A DNA stretch of 64,000 nt from Brachionus koreanus (GCA_016987375.1 PJRA01000508.1:1408804-1472803); one strand, 5' to 3'. Shown: positions 14,563 to 27,948, numbered from the stretch's first letter. Translations and numbers: made by a program. The notes: a model not told the origin generated them from the sequence alone.

Positions 14563-16119
14563 TTAATCTAAAATCATCAGTTTTATTAAAATTCCTACAA
14601 TAAAAACATTTAAACTATTTCCAATACATTTCCATTTTTGCATGGTTGTCAATTCATCTGGAAACTCTAAAAATTAAACAAAAAAAATAATTTATTTAAA
14701 TACTCTTTTGTATTAAATACCGAATTCGTCGGGAAAGCAATGCAAATTAGCTATTTCTTTCGGACTGAAAAATCGAATCAAATTTTTGCTAATATTTATA
14801 TGCTCTGTTTTGTCCATAATTACATCCATTAAGTCTTTTTTATTCGAATTAACTTTCAACAACGATCCAGTCCCTTCCAAATACCGACCGTAACTAGAAA
14901 TAGATACAAAAATTGCTTATAAATTTTATTTCATTTTACTTTTTAGTAAAACAATTTGTTCTCGTTGATTTGACAGTCACAAGATCCATAACTCTGAGAG
15001 ATTTCAAAAATATATTACGGGTTAAATACAAGTCGGTATCATGTCCCATGTCGTCAACAACAAATTCTTCTAATTTTTTAACATTTTTAGCAAAAACATT
15101 TTTTGCTTCAGCTTGAGCACAATTTTCATAGCTGTCATTTATTTGAGATTCTTTGATGTTGGCAGTCAAATTTTCAGTAAAATAGCATTCTTCTTTTGAA
15201 TTTAACTCGTCTCTTAGTTTATCTAAATCAAAGGTTATTTCATTGCTAGCTTCATCAATCCATTCAAAAGCTTTTTCCGGAAGAGTTGTTACTAATTATA
15301 CTGATAAGTGTTTAAATTGAGAATAATTTATAATTAGTTTACGTATTTCTCTAGTGGTCTCAAAATTAAAAGATTCATTTAGACGAGCAATTAAAAAATA
15401 TCTCAGTCTTGAGTTTGGTATTCCAAATTGAATTGGTGAGAGCAAAAATTCCTAAAATAAAAGCAAGTTTATAAAATAAAATGTAAAAAATTTTTCATCT
15501 TAATTTAGTAAAAAACTGATTACTTTTAAATTACCTGATAGGAGTAGTTTTCTTTTTTTAGCATTCGGATGAATATATTTCTTGCCTCATCTTTATCAAA
15601 ACCTTTTACATTTTCCATTAGAATAAATTTTGGCTTTTTTTTCAATCTTTTAAAATTTGAATTTTATTTTAGATGAATCGAAGTTCATTTAGACTACTTT
15701 GGAATTATATCTATTAATGCTAAAAAAGATTGAGCACGATTATCAGATGAACCAGATTGTTTTCCTTGTCTTGTAAAAGGCTGGCATGGAGGACTCATTA
15801 GAATACAATCAAAATCCAAACTGTCGTACTCTTCTAACTTCATGCCCTTAAAAACCCAGCTTAAAATTTTGTTTTTTTTCAATTTTATTTAATAGTAAAC
15901 TTCAATTGTTTTTTGTAATATTTTAGTATTTTTAAAATTGTGTTTATAAACCATGTTTGCATGATGATTAATGTCAACGGCGGCAATAATCTCTCCAGGA
16001 ATTGCACTAACTAAAATTTCAAATTATATCACTCTTTTTGATTAATAAAAATTACGATTGAAAGCACAATGCATTCCGCCAATACCACTGTAAAGTTCTA
16101 ATACTCTAAGGCCATCCAT
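14563..16119 (-). CDS. TRDMT1: tRNA (cytosine-5) methyltransferase DNMT2
   Basis: DNMT2 methylates C38 of certain tRNAs with S-adenosylmethionine. Eight exons: 16056-16119, 15901-16010, 15698-15846, 15535-15646, 15343-15451, 14940-15291, 14721-14893 and 14563-14666, giving 390 residues, close to the human 391. Motifs in order: RVLELYSGIGGMH (motif I, SAM), SPPCQPFTRQG (motif IV with catalytic PPC), LMENVKGF (ENV, motif VI), SRLRYFLIARL (motif VIII), the family-defining TNCFTK, YGRYLEGTGS, then FSPKEIANL and GNSLNV at the C-terminus. All catalytic residues seem present, so it should be active. Confidence 0.93.
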
Positions 16120-17316
16120 CTTATTCTAAATTTCTATTTTTAAATAAAATTTTTTATATTCGTTTTTATTAAATACTTAATTATTTTAAAATCAAAATAG
16201 ATCAGAATAAAGTATACAAAAACAAAAAATTTTATTTTAAACTGGTAAAAGATCCAGGCAATTTTTAAAAATTTTTAAACTGAATTTTATAGGTCAACCT
16301 GTGCGAAATTGATTAATGGGATTTCGAAACTTTTTTTTAAATTCTAATTTTATTTTAAATGAAAAAATAATTATGTACTAGTCATTTTTGAAATCTATGA
16401 ATTTGATTACCTTATCAAAATGTTGCATCTTTATTTAAGATTTTAGAGTTATTGATAAATTGAAGTTATTTTTTTGTGAATTTTATGTTGACATAAAAAT
16501 TTGAAAGACTTGAACTTAAAACTAAACACAAACGCTTTGCTAGTCCAAATTTACAAAAAATTTGAAAATTGTCTTATTTTAATACATATAATTTTAAACA
16601 ACATTTAACTAAAAAGTCTTCTTATCAAGTTTTCTTAAATTTTTTCTCATGTTTTGATTTCTTTGTACAAAAGAAAAGTTTTTGAATTTTATTTAAGTGT
16701 CATCAATCAAAATGTAAAATTGCCTGTACCTTGAAACACTAATTTAATAATAATGAACATTAATTTAACGAAAATACTTACTAACTAAAGGATCATTAAT
16801 TAAAAGATGAAATATTTTTTAGTAAAATTTTTATTTGGCTTTTGTCATTTTTTATTATTCTATATTAAAATTTAAAGCAAGCAAAAAATAATTTCGTTTT
16901 AATCATTCTTGTTTGAATATCAAATAATTTCTACAAATAAATGCATCAGAATTGATTGCGTTATTTAAGAATAAAAAAGTAATAAATTTTAATACTTGTC
17001 ATGAATTATTTTTTCATAGACAATTTAAAATGATTGAGTTTTTTAAAATTTATGAATTTATGAACATAATTTTTAAATCATTTTAAAATTATTTAAAATC
17101 AAATTTTTCATTGAAAATAAATTTTTTTTATATCTTAAATTATCGATCATTTTTCTCTTTTGAAAAATGAGTAACCATAGAAACAGAATTAAAGTTCAAG
17201 GAAAAAAAAAGAAAAAAAAACCTACTTGAATTTTTGAATTTTAATAACTAACATATATTTATTTCAAAATTCCAATCATTCGGATCTAAAGTTATTCTGT
17301 AAATGAGTAAATAAAG
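16120..17316. other. Intergenic, probable shared upstream region
   Basis: TRDMT1 starts leftward from 16119 and IFT172 rightward from 17317, so this AT-rich 1.2 kb should contain both promoters. I see no TATA box, motif cluster or gene that I can defend. Confidence 0.4.
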
Positions 17317-20300
17317 ATGCAACTAAAGCGAATTAAAACTCTTTTGCCTGGCATGGTAAGAATAAGCACTTGAATAAAGACTTTTTGATTTTTAATGTCA
17401 TTTCAAAGGGTGGTGAAGCCCAAATTCAGGCCATGACCTGGTCTCCTAACAATCAAAAGTTTGCTGTTTGCAGCGCTGACAGAGTTGTTCATTTATTCGA
17501 TGAATTTGGCGAAAAAAGAGATAAATTCTCAACTAAGCCATGTGACTCAAAAGTATATTCTTCTGAATTTTTAAGTTACAAAATTAAATTTAAATATATT
17601 TTGTTAGTTTGGAAAAAATAGCTATTTGGTTAATGCGCTGGCATTTTGTCCTGACGGTTCAATGATTGCTGTTGCTCAAACAGATAACATTGTTTTTGTT
17701 TACAAAATTGGATACGATTGGTAAACCTAGGATAAAAAATATTAAATACTGGAAAAATTTTTTATTTCTTTAGGGGCGATAAGAAATCTATTGTAGCAAA
17801 GCTAATTCAGAATAGTGCTATCACATGCATGCTTTGGTTACCAGATAATCAAATTATTTTTGGTCTTGCAGATGGAAAAGTAAATTAAATAAAATAAAAT
17901 GCTTTTAAATTTAAATTTTTTTTATATTTTATTAGATAAGGTCTGGAAACGTCAAAAAGAACAAATCTTCAAACGTTTATACAGCTGAATACTACACTGT
18001 CTCTTTAACAACAAAGTAGGACTATTTTGCATTAAGAGTAGTTTATATTTTTTTATAGTGCTAGTGGTAAAGCAATATTATCTGGCCATGCAGATGGCTC
18101 GATAGTTAGATACATTTTTTCTGATGAACACACAGGCGAAACTCAAGGCCTGGTTTGCAAGCATTCTACTCCACCATATGCACTAGCTTGGACACCGTTT
18201 GGAATATTAGCTGGAGGTTGTGATAAGCGCATAGTTGTTTACACCAAAGATGGTAGAATGCTCCAACAGTTTGATTATAGCAAAGATCCTAGCGAAAAAG
18301 AGTTTGCATGTGCAGCTGCAAATCCAACTGGTCAAATGGTTGTTTTTGGAAGCTATAACCGGCTAAGAATTTTTACTTGGTCAGCTCGTAAGGGTCTTTT
18401 CGAAGAAAATGATCCTAAAGAGTTCATTAACTATTATACAATTACATCTATTGCGTGGAAAAAAGATGGGTCTCGACTTGCTACTGGAAATCTTACTGGA
18501 TGTGTAGATCTTTTCGATTCAAGCCTTAAAAAACAACTATATAAAGGAAAATTTGAGATGACCTATGTCGGTGTATCACAGGTTATAATTAGAAACATAA
18601 CTACAAATCAAAAGGTTGATTTAAAGTCCCACTACGGTTATGAAGTATTTGAAGTTAAAGTTCTTGGTAGAGATAGATATGTGATAGCCCATACTAGTGA
18701 TACACTGATGATTGGTGATTTGAATACTGGTAATTTGAGCGAAATTCCTTGGAGAGCTCAAGCAGGAAATGAAGAAAAATTTTACTTTGAAAATGAAAAT
18801 GTTTGTATGATATTTTCTGCGGGTGAATTGACATTGGTCGAGTATGGCGCCAACGATGTTCTCTGTCAAGTTAGAACAGAATTTATGAATCCACATTTAA
18901 TAAGTGTTCGCTTAAACGAAAGAAAACAAAAAGATGTTCAAAATAACAAAAAAATGGCATTTTTAATTGATTTGAAAACAATATCAATTAGTAAGATAAC
19001 TTTTTTATTTCTTTTTTTTAAATTTAAATATCTAAAAAAATAAATTTAAGTGGACCTTGTTCCGGGAATTACAATAGCCCAAATTCAGCATGATTTAAAA
19101 GTAGACTGGCTTGAATTAAATGAAACAGCAAAATATTTACTTTTTAGAGACAAAAAAATGAAGTTGCATTTGTACAATGTAGAAACTAGAGAAAGAAATT
19201 GTATTCTAAATTTTTGCACTTATGTTCAATGGGTGCCCGATTCAGATGTTGTGGTTGCTCAGAATAGAAACAACTTGTGCATTTGGTATAACATTGAGGC
19301 TTATGAGAAATTAACTATGGTTCCAATTAAAGGAGATATTCAAGAGATCAAAAAAGAAAACAATAAAACCAATGTTGTAATAAATGAAGGAGTAAATATT
19401 GTTAATTATGAGTTAGACTCGGGTCTAATTGAATTCGGAACGGCCATGGAAGATGGAGATTTGGTCAGGTATTGAATTAATAAACAAATAATCAAACAAA
19501 TGGATAATTATTTATTCTTTAGAGCTGTTGATTATCTGGAATCTGTTACTATTACTGACGAGACAGAGACAATGTGGAAAATGCTCGCCAGGTTTTCACT
19601 GGAAAGTAAGCAATACTTTATTGCGGAAAGGTGCTATGCAGCTCTAGGCGATGTTGCAAAAGCGCGCTTTTTGAGAGAAACTAATCGCATTGCTGCAGAA
19701 AATGAAAAAGAAGTATTTCATATCTGATTTGAAACGATAATTCAACTAAAAATTTAAAATTTTTTTTCAGAATAATTTTGGTAATCAATACAAGGTTCGA
19801 GCTCGTATAGCTGAATTAGATAAAAATTTCAAGGCAGCTGAAAGCATTTTCTTAGAAAATCAAGCTATTGACGAGGCTATCAAAATGTATCAAAGTATTT
19901 ATAAATGGGATGAAGCAATTGAAATTGCTGAGGCCAAGAATCATCCAAATGCAGAAAAATTAAAGCGAAATTATACTCAATGGTTGCATGAGACTGAACA
20001 GTATGAAGTAGCTGCACTCCTGAAAGAAAAAGAACGTGACTATTTGGGCGCTATTAATTTGTATTTAAAAGCCAATATTCCCATTAGAGCTTCTAAAATA
20101 TTGATGAATAATCGTGAATTAATTCATGATCAAGATCTTATAACTAAAATAGCTACTTCTCTAATAAAATCAGAGCTATTTGAAAATGTAATAATTTCAA
20201 TAATTTGACTAGAATTGAAAACAATTAATTTCATTCAAAATAAATTTTTAAGGCTGGAGAGTTATTCGAGAGAATACGAGATGATCATAGAGCACTTGAA

Positions 20301-23300
20301 TGCTACAAGGCTGGAAAGAGTTATAGAAAAGCGGTTGACTTGGCAAGACAATGTGCTCCTCAAGAAGTGGTTAAGTTGGAAGTTGAATGGGGAGATCATT
20401 TAGCATCTCAGAAATTATATGATGCAGCAATAAATCATTATATTGAATCTGGGTAATTATCTTATAATCTTTAGACAATTTAACTTCAAACTTAGAATTT
20501 TTAATGCGCCATTTTATGTAAATAGTTGTATTTGCAACAGTTTTATTTAAAAAGACACCGTAAAGTTTAAATTTGATGATTTTTTTAAAAAATTTCAAAA
20601 AGATCATAGTTTTAGACCATTGTCTATTTAAAATAATGAATTCAAAGATATTATACACTGAAATTACGAAACTTAAAAAGATTTTGACTTATTTTGTTCT
20701 TCTTTTTCTTTATCTGAATTAGTGACTTGGCCATTCGCTTTTAGAACTTAAATTTGTTTTTCTCACTAAACGTTTGAAGTTAATATCTTTTTCAATATAT
20801 AATATGACCAACAGGCCATAATATACTTTTATGATACTTTAAAGGGCATATGATAATCACTTATTTTATTTTTTTTATAAATAAAATAAAAATACTTAAT
20901 TAAGGAAAAAGTTTGTTTGTTGAAACTTAATAGAACGTAAAATATACGCCATTCTTTTTCAATAAGAATAACATCTCTTTTAATTAGAAGAATATCATTT
21001 TAATATAACAAAATATTTATTATTTTGGTTTGATTCTAATTCAATAAAAAACATATATTTTAATAAAACCTAAACAAAATTTATAAAAATTAATTATTTT
21101 TAATAAAATACTAGCAAAAAAAATTAAAAAAAAAGATAATCATTTATTATTTATTATAGTTGATTAATTGACATTTTTTTACAGTACCAATTTCTTCTTT
21201 TAAGCATAGGTGTGTTGCACTTTGGACAAACTAGCTGATCTTGGCGTTGTTGAGATTGAATTTTTTTCATTTTAAATTTTAAATTAAATGTATCGTCGTT
21301 TTCAAGTAAAATTTCTTCGCTAACCATTTTTGCTTGAAAAAAAATTATTATTTTCTCTTATCTTAATTTTAGGACTAATCATATTTTTATGTTATTTATT
21401 TGTTTTTCTGTACAGAGCTATTATTCCTTCATATTAAAAAAAAAATAATAAAATTTAAAATAATAAATAAAAAAAATTAAATAGAGAGTAATAGGATACA
21501 TATGTTTAAATATCTGACGGCTCAGGAAAAAAGGAGGAAATAATGTGTTAGGGTTAGGATAGGATATCGCGATACCTCTTATTTAACTTTATTTGAGTTT
21601 TTTTTTTAAAAATCAAAAATATATAGTGTAAAATTATCAATTTATACAATCATCAGTTAAAAAAAGAAGCTCACTAATAAATATAAGCGCTAGTTTAAAG
21701 AAACTGCTGATTGTAAATTTATTTATTGTCAATCTATTATATTAAATAATCATCAATTTTATTCAATAAAAAAGATTTTAATATTATAATCGGAAAGTGC
21801 ATTAGCTCGGTACAGAAAACAAATTAATAAATAGTATTTAATATAGAGTTTAATTAATTTAGAAGGTATTAAAAACAGAGCAAAATTGTGTAAATTGAAG
21901 CAAATACCAAAAAAAAAATTTATTTTTACACAAAAATAATTAAAGCTTATTTCTATGTACTTTAACGAGAGCTGACAGCAATAATATGATCATATTTCTA
22001 ATTATTAAATTATACGCTGCAGTCATAAGTACTGAGCTTCCAAATATCATGGATAATTTCAGAAATATGAATTGAGTGCACATATGCGATGGATTTACCA
22101 AAATATTCATAATTAGCAAAGTAAAATTTTTGATCACTTTTTTTTTCAAATATGATCAAAGAATTTCAAATGGGGAATTATTAATTTTAGTGCATTTTTA
22201 TAAATTATTTAAATAAAACTTGTTAATCAAAATTTCGTCTGTTGTACGCATTCGTCTAATCTTTTTCTGAAAAAGCTGATATAACAACAAACTCTTCATG
22301 ATTTTAGTTAATTTTTTTAAAACAACTAAGTTATTGAATGACATTTTTGAAGAATGTATTCTTTATTATTTTTTTTGTTTTTACTATCAAGTAAATTATT
22401 AAAATAAAGTAGCAGAATAAATTCTATAAAAAAAAAACTAATAATCGAAAAATAGGTGATCACACCCTAGAATTCTTCAATTTTTTTTAAATACTGCTGC
22501 AAGATAAAATGACTTTTTTAGAAAAAATAAAATTAATTCAAAGTTAAAATTACTTGAATTTTAATAATTTTTTTCAATTGATAGTGAATCGCTCAAGGCA
22601 GTCGAGGCTGCAATTAATTCTCGACAGTGGAAAAAAGCTTTGGATATATTATCTACTCAAGATTTAGAATCAGTTTCGGTCTATTACAAAAAAATTGCAG
22701 ACAACTTTGCCAATTCACAGGAGTATGATATTGCCGAAAAGCTTTATATCAAAGCCAACTATCCAAAAGAGTGCATTGAAATGTTTAATCGTGCTGGCAA
22801 ATGGGATAGGGCGTTCAAGATAGCCACTTCTTATCTAACAAAAGAAGAAGTAACAAGTTTGTACTCTGAACAAGCTAAAATTCTGGAAAAACAAGGTAGA
22901 TATAAAGAAGCAGAAAAGCTTTACACAACCATCAATGATCCACAACAGGCTATTCAAATGTATAAGCAATTGAAAAATTATGACAGCATGATTAGACTGA
23001 TTAAAGAGTATTATCCAGACATGGTAGCTGATACTTATATCCATTTGGCCAAGGAACTTGAATCAACAAATAGTTTTAAACAAGCTGAGAACTATTACAT
23101 ACAAGGTAATGATTGGAAGTCGGCTGTGAACATGTATAGAAAAGCTGATAATTGGGAAGATGCCTATAAGGTGGCTAAAAATCACGGTGGACCAGTGGCT
23201 GGCAAACAAGTAGCTTACTTATGGGCTAAAACTTTAGGAGGAGATTCAGCTGTTAAATTATTGAATAAATTAGGCCTGCTTGATCAAGCAATTGATTTTG

Positions 23301-25506
23301 CTCTTGAAAATTCTGCTTTTGAGTTTGCATTTGATTTGGCAAAAACTACATCGAAAGAAAAATTACCAGAAATTCATGGAAGATATGCTATGTACCTTGA
23401 GGACGAAGGTCGCTTTGCCGAAGCCGAACAAGAGTTTATACGAGCTAAAAAACCGAAAGAAGCTGTTCTCATGTACGTTCATAATCGTGATTGGGACAAT
23501 GCTCAACGTGTTGCCGAACAATACGATCCATCATTGACTTCAGACGTGCTTATCGGACAAGCTAAGCTTGCATTTGATGAAAAAAATTATCAAAAAGCTG
23601 AGTCATTTTTGCTTAGAGCCCAACGTCCTGAATTGGCTGTTAAACTCTACAAAGATAATGGCATGTGGCAAGATGCATTCCGAGTTTGCAAGGAATACTT
23701 GCCTAATAGAGTTGATCAATTGAGAGAAGAATTCGAAAATTCCGGCTCACCACAAAGTCAATCAATGTAATTTTTTTTATTTGAATTATATTTACCAATA
23801 GATTAAAAATTATTCTAGTGGTGTTGATGGTACTGGTCTACTCGAGCAGGCCACAAGATGGGAGGCGTCTGGAGAATATGCAAAGTCAGTCGATGCTTAT
23901 CTTAAAATACTGCCTTCAAATAACATTGACAACGAAACATCGTTGAAATGTTGGATGAAGGCGTTTGATATATCGCAAAAATTTTTGTCCGAAGAAAGAA
24001 CTCAATATGTTGCTCAGACAATTGGTCCTAGACTCATGCAACAAAACAGAGCTAATCAAGCAGCTGAATTATATCTAAAAGCCGATTTGATTAGAGAGTG
24101 TGTTGATGCGTTTATTGTGGCTGAGGATTGGAAAAAAGCCAAGAAAGTTGCTGAGCAGCTAGATCCAAGTCTAATTCCCTATGTAGAAGATTGTTATCTT
24201 AAGAGCAAAAAAAGCCAAGGAGATTATTCTGATTTGGGTGTTCAAGCTCTCGAATTGTATGCTAGCGATGGCAAATGGGATGAGTGCTTAAAACTTGCTG
24301 AGAAACAGGTAAAATTTTTTCTAATTCTTAATAAGCAAATAAAAAATTTATAATTCAAGAACCAAGATGTTTTGAACAAATATGTGGCTCGATACGCCGC
24401 AACTTTAATTAAAAAAGGTCGATCAGATCTAGCATTGGATTTGTACATCAAATATGGAGCTCCAGCAATTAGTCAAGTTAGCCTTTTCACAAATATTTGA
24501 ATTTTTTTCACTAATTTATTTTAAAAAAAAAGTATTTTGACAACTTTAAACAAATTTCCTATGACATTTTCAAATTAGACAGTATCAACTCAAATCAATA
24601 CTACAACGAATGGTCAAAATTGAGAGAAATCTTATTTAGTTTAAATCAAAATTTAAAAAAATCTTCAGAAAAAGACGGACCTGAGCATAAATACTTTCAA
24701 AAATTGTTCTTAATCACTCATTACAATACCATGAGATGTAGCTGTATTGGAAACGACCAGCTGGATTTAATTGCCGCCAAATTGTCTATTTCACTACTTC
24801 GTCACACAGACTTAATACCGGCAGACAAAGCGTTCTACGAGGCCGGTATAATGTGCCAAAAAGTAAAATGGGATAATATGGCTTTTGTTTTCTTAAACAG
24901 ATACATTGATCTTGCTGATGCCATCGATGATAAAAATAATGAAATAATGGACAACCCGTATTTGGCCGATACGGATATACCTTTTGAAATAAATTTACCG
25001 GAAACTAAATTTTTATCGGTTTGTTTTAGAAATCTTTTATAAAAAAAAAATTAAACACTTCAAAATCAGGATGATAAACATGAAGAAATAAAAACTTGGG
25101 TGATAAAGATTAGTATGGATCAGAAGATTGATCCTTCATTGAACACAGACGAACGAGGAATATACGAAGCTTGTTTGATATCACCCGATTCGGACACTAT
25201 TTATCTACCATGTGTTATAACAGGTATTTAATAATTATTTTTATGAATTTATGCGTATAAAAATTTTTATTTAAAAAAACAAGGCTATCCAGTTTTGAAT
25301 AAAATTGAATTTAAGAATAATTTAGCTGCCAATTTAGACGATTGGAATACCTATCTGATGAATTCAAAGGTATCTTAGAATTTTTGAAATATTTTTTTTA
25401 TTTTGAAAAAATTTAGATGTCTAAAACCGATGAAATGTTGGATTGTGTTAAATTTTTGGGCAAATGGTGCGATACTAATCCAAATACAAGTTATAACTTT
25501 AATTGA
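17317..25506 (+). CDS. IFT172: Intraflagellar transport protein 172
   Basis: IFT172 is the largest IFT-B subunit, needed for ciliary assembly and the switch at the ciliary tip. The gene is followed from [13 protein letters not shown] to the stop at 25504-25506. The N-terminal half is two WD40 propellers ([92 protein letters not shown]). The C-terminal half is TPR-like helices ([81 protein letters not shown]). Domain order and length match the roughly 1750-residue family. The largest exons are about 18060-18990, 19050-19467 and 22585-23766. One intron, 20453-22584, is 2132 bases; all others are short. Confidence 0.97.
20453..22584 (+). other. Unusually long IFT172 intron
   Basis: The intron begins after GAATCTGG and ends before TGAATCGCTC; joining them restores [13 protein letters not shown], as expected in the family. 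At 2132 bases it is about 30 times longer than the other IFT172 introns. Its content is AT-rich apart from the small minus-strand ORF at 21154-21327. No transposon protein was recognised. Confidence 0.85.
21154..21327 (-). CDS. Small zinc-ribbon-like ORF inside IFT172 intron
   Basis: A 57-residue frame opens with ATG at 21327 and ends with TAA at 21154. It starts [12 protein letters not shown], continues through a Q/K-rich helix-like part, and has [19 protein letters not shown]: a CPxC knuckle followed by a single Cys about 14 residues on. A full zinc ribbon would need a fourth ligand, which is missing before the stop, so either a downstream exon exists or this is a remnant. Its composition is less biased than the surrounding intron, which suggests coding. 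I do not recognise the gene; it could also be chance. Confidence 0.4.
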   Translation of the reverse strand: MVSEEILLENDDTFNLKFKMKKIQSQQRQDQLVCPKCNTPMLKRRNWYCKKMSINQL

Positions 25507-25711
25507 ATTATTAAATCGGCAATAAGAACCTAATTTTTTTGTATTGTTTATTTTAAATATATTAAATAAACTCTTGATTTTAAAATAATTTATATTTTGT
25601 TTTTTTTTTTAATGGAATCAAAAAACAACTTTTCTCAAAATTAATTTTAATTCAGCTTAAAAAGAGTTAATTTTAAAATAAATTTTTATTCTAACATTAA
25701 ATTTGATTAAA

Positions 25712-27407
25712 ATGATCCCAAGAGGAATTCTCAAGCAACCTACGGAAGAATTTAGAGAGCGTAAGATTTTTATCTTTAATTAAAAAAAATATAAATTTAG
25801 AAGAACTATTTTAATTTTATTAAATATTGTCTCATAAACAAAGCTTGATCATTTTCTTATTATCGAAATCAATAATTTTATTTATCTTCAATTATTAATC
25901 TCTAAATTAAAGTGATTAGCTATAGCTTAAAAATTTTATTTTTTATAATTAAGCTAAAATTATAGAATTATTTGAAACTATCAATTGCTATTGCTTCTTT
26001 CGATAGATCATTTGATTCTAAATGATTGATTTTAAAATACAGTAAATAACATGTTAAAATTCATCTACATATAAATTTAGCATTAGGAAAACAGGTTATT
26101 TTTTCTATTTCAAATTTAGTTTTTTATTAAATAATAAATATAAAAAATAAACAATATTTAGACTAAACATTGATAAACTAATTTTTTATTTGTTTTTAAC
26201 ACTCTTTTGTTATTATTAATTTAGAAATACATTAAAAAAAATTTTAAATAAAAAAAACACCTACTTATACTACGACAATATATCGTTTTATTTATTTTCA
26301 AATGAATTAATTTTTAAAAATCAAGATTAAAAAAGCATTTTCGATTTGCATATTTTTCATGAAAAATAAATTAATTTTGAAACATAAAAGTTTTTACCTT
26401 CTCTTTTTTGCAATTGACCATTTGTATAGAAAATTAAACCTTCGTTATCATACATACCAAATTAAAACTTTAAATAAAAAATAAAACTAAAATAAAATAA
26501 AATAAAACCATCTAGTGCAAAACACAGCGAAATTAAAATGTAAAAAGAAAATAAAATAAATCCAAATTTTGTGTTTTACTTGCCAAAATACCAACTGAAC
26601 AGAATAACTCAGCTTTTTTTCTTTTTTTAAAAAAAATGTAAATAAGACTTTTCAATCTAATTCATTTTTTTCTAATCCATTTTTTATTTCTCTAAATATT
26701 TATTTTTCTATTTTTTGTTAATTAATCGAATTTCAGTTTAATTTTTGATTTAATGATTTTATAAATGTTCTCAAAATTTAAATATAAACCAATTTAATTT
26801 TTATGATAAAATAAATATTTTAGTTTTAAAAATAATTTTATATTTTAAATAGAAGACAAAAAGCAACAGCAAATAAAAAAGTTTCTTGATCAAGATTTAG
26901 AGAATAAAGGTAAAAATGTTAGACAAGAAACTATTAGATTATGTGACATTATGACGACGAACTTTGTTGGTTTTTATTTCGATGCAAAATGGTGCACTCA
27001 TAACCAGGATTTTTTTACTAAATTAAAGGATACATATAATCAGTCGAAGAAGAAAAAGTTAAACTTTGAAATAGTATACGTTTCGGCTGATGTGAATGAA
27101 AAAATTTGTTCTGAGAATTATGAGCAAAATCACCCAGATTGGTTTTTATGGCCATTCAAGAATGAAATAAAACAGTAAGAAAATTAAATTTAAAAAAAAA
27201 TTTTACTTTTTTTAAAAAAATTTTTATAGAGAATTAATTAATTTTTTGAATGTAAATTACATACCATGTTTAGTTGTCGTTACATCAAGTTTTAGATTAA
27301 TTACTTTTATGGGTCGTAAAGAAATATGGGAAAAAGGTCTGGAAGCAGTGGTTAATTGGAATAAATCAAATGTACAATCAAAGCGCATGAAGATAATCAA
27401 ATTTTAA
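25712..27407 (+). CDS. Nucleoredoxin/tryparedoxin-like protein, degenerate active site
   Basis: Three exons, 25712-25760, 26853-27174 and 27230-27407, give about 182 residues; the first intron is 1092 bases. The fold resembles the nucleoredoxin/tryparedoxin branch of thioredoxins: VGFYFDAKWCTHNQDF at the active site, FEIVYVSADVNE (beta-strand then the family's S-x-D), PDWFLWPF, then YIPCLVVV with the cis-Pro, and a C-terminal Trp-rich helix. The usual W-C-x-x-C is reduced to WCTHN, so the resolving Cys is absent. The protein could act by monothiol chemistry or as a chaperone. Subfamily (NXN versus NXNL) is unresolved. Confidence 0.75.
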
Positions 27408-27498
27408 TAATTTATTAAATCAAAATATGGTCAGTTTTTAATTTTCAAAACCCGAAAAATTTTATAAATAAATTATTTAAAACAAAATACAACACAAA

Positions 27499-27948
27499 TT
27501 ATTTTCCTAGTGATTCAAATCCTCTTTTGATTAGCGGAAATAGTTTTTCAAATTTGTTTTTATCTTCTTCTTGGTTTCTTTTTCCCAAAGCTTCAAAGCC
27601 TCGCTTTTCTATTATTGAATGAGTGGACATTTTAAGCAAATCTTTTAGAAATCTTTTAATAATTAAGTTCTCTTGTATCAATTCATCCAAAAGAACGTCA
27701 TTTTCACTTCGTTTACCAAGAGCCTCAAACTCCCGCTTATTAAATTTTTGACTATCGTATTTAATACTAGATGCTAGATAGGGGTATTGATTTTTTTCTG
27801 TAAGGCTTTCGGCTGAATCGACTAAAGAAACTGATGAAATTACATGAGAACTAATCAAAATCATCAACAATCCAACTATCCATTTATTCATCATTTTTAA
27901 AATCGATCTAAAATTATATTTTGGAAAATAAAATCTTAAAGAATTCAT
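27499..27948 (-). CDS. Precursor of short amidated neuropeptides, [E/G]FE[A/S]L-amide
   Basis: A 149-residue single-exon frame has the layout of a neuropeptide precursor. Residues 19-39 (from MMNKWIVG) form a hydrophobic signal peptide; the first 18 residues may be upstream of the true start, giving an alternative start at 27894. Three repeats are bounded by dibasic sites: KR-EFEALG-KR (residues 71-80), KR-GFEALG-KR (115-124) and KR-GFESLG-K-stop (141-149). After KR cleavage and use of the Gly as amide donor, the products would be EFEAL-, GFEAL- and GFESL-amide. Spacers are acidic and unconserved. I do not recognise this peptide family; it is not FMRFamide, allatostatin, myomodulin or orcokinin type. 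Its stop lies 91 bases from that of the thioredoxin-like gene on the other strand. Confidence 0.8.
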   Translation of the reverse strand: MNSLRFYFPKYNFRSILKMMNKWIVGLLMILISSHVISSVSLVDSAESLTEKNQYPYLASSIKYDSQKFNKREFEALGKRSENDVLLDELIQENLIIKRFLKDLLKMSTHSIIEKRGFEALGKRNQEEDKNKFEKLFPLIKRGFESLGK

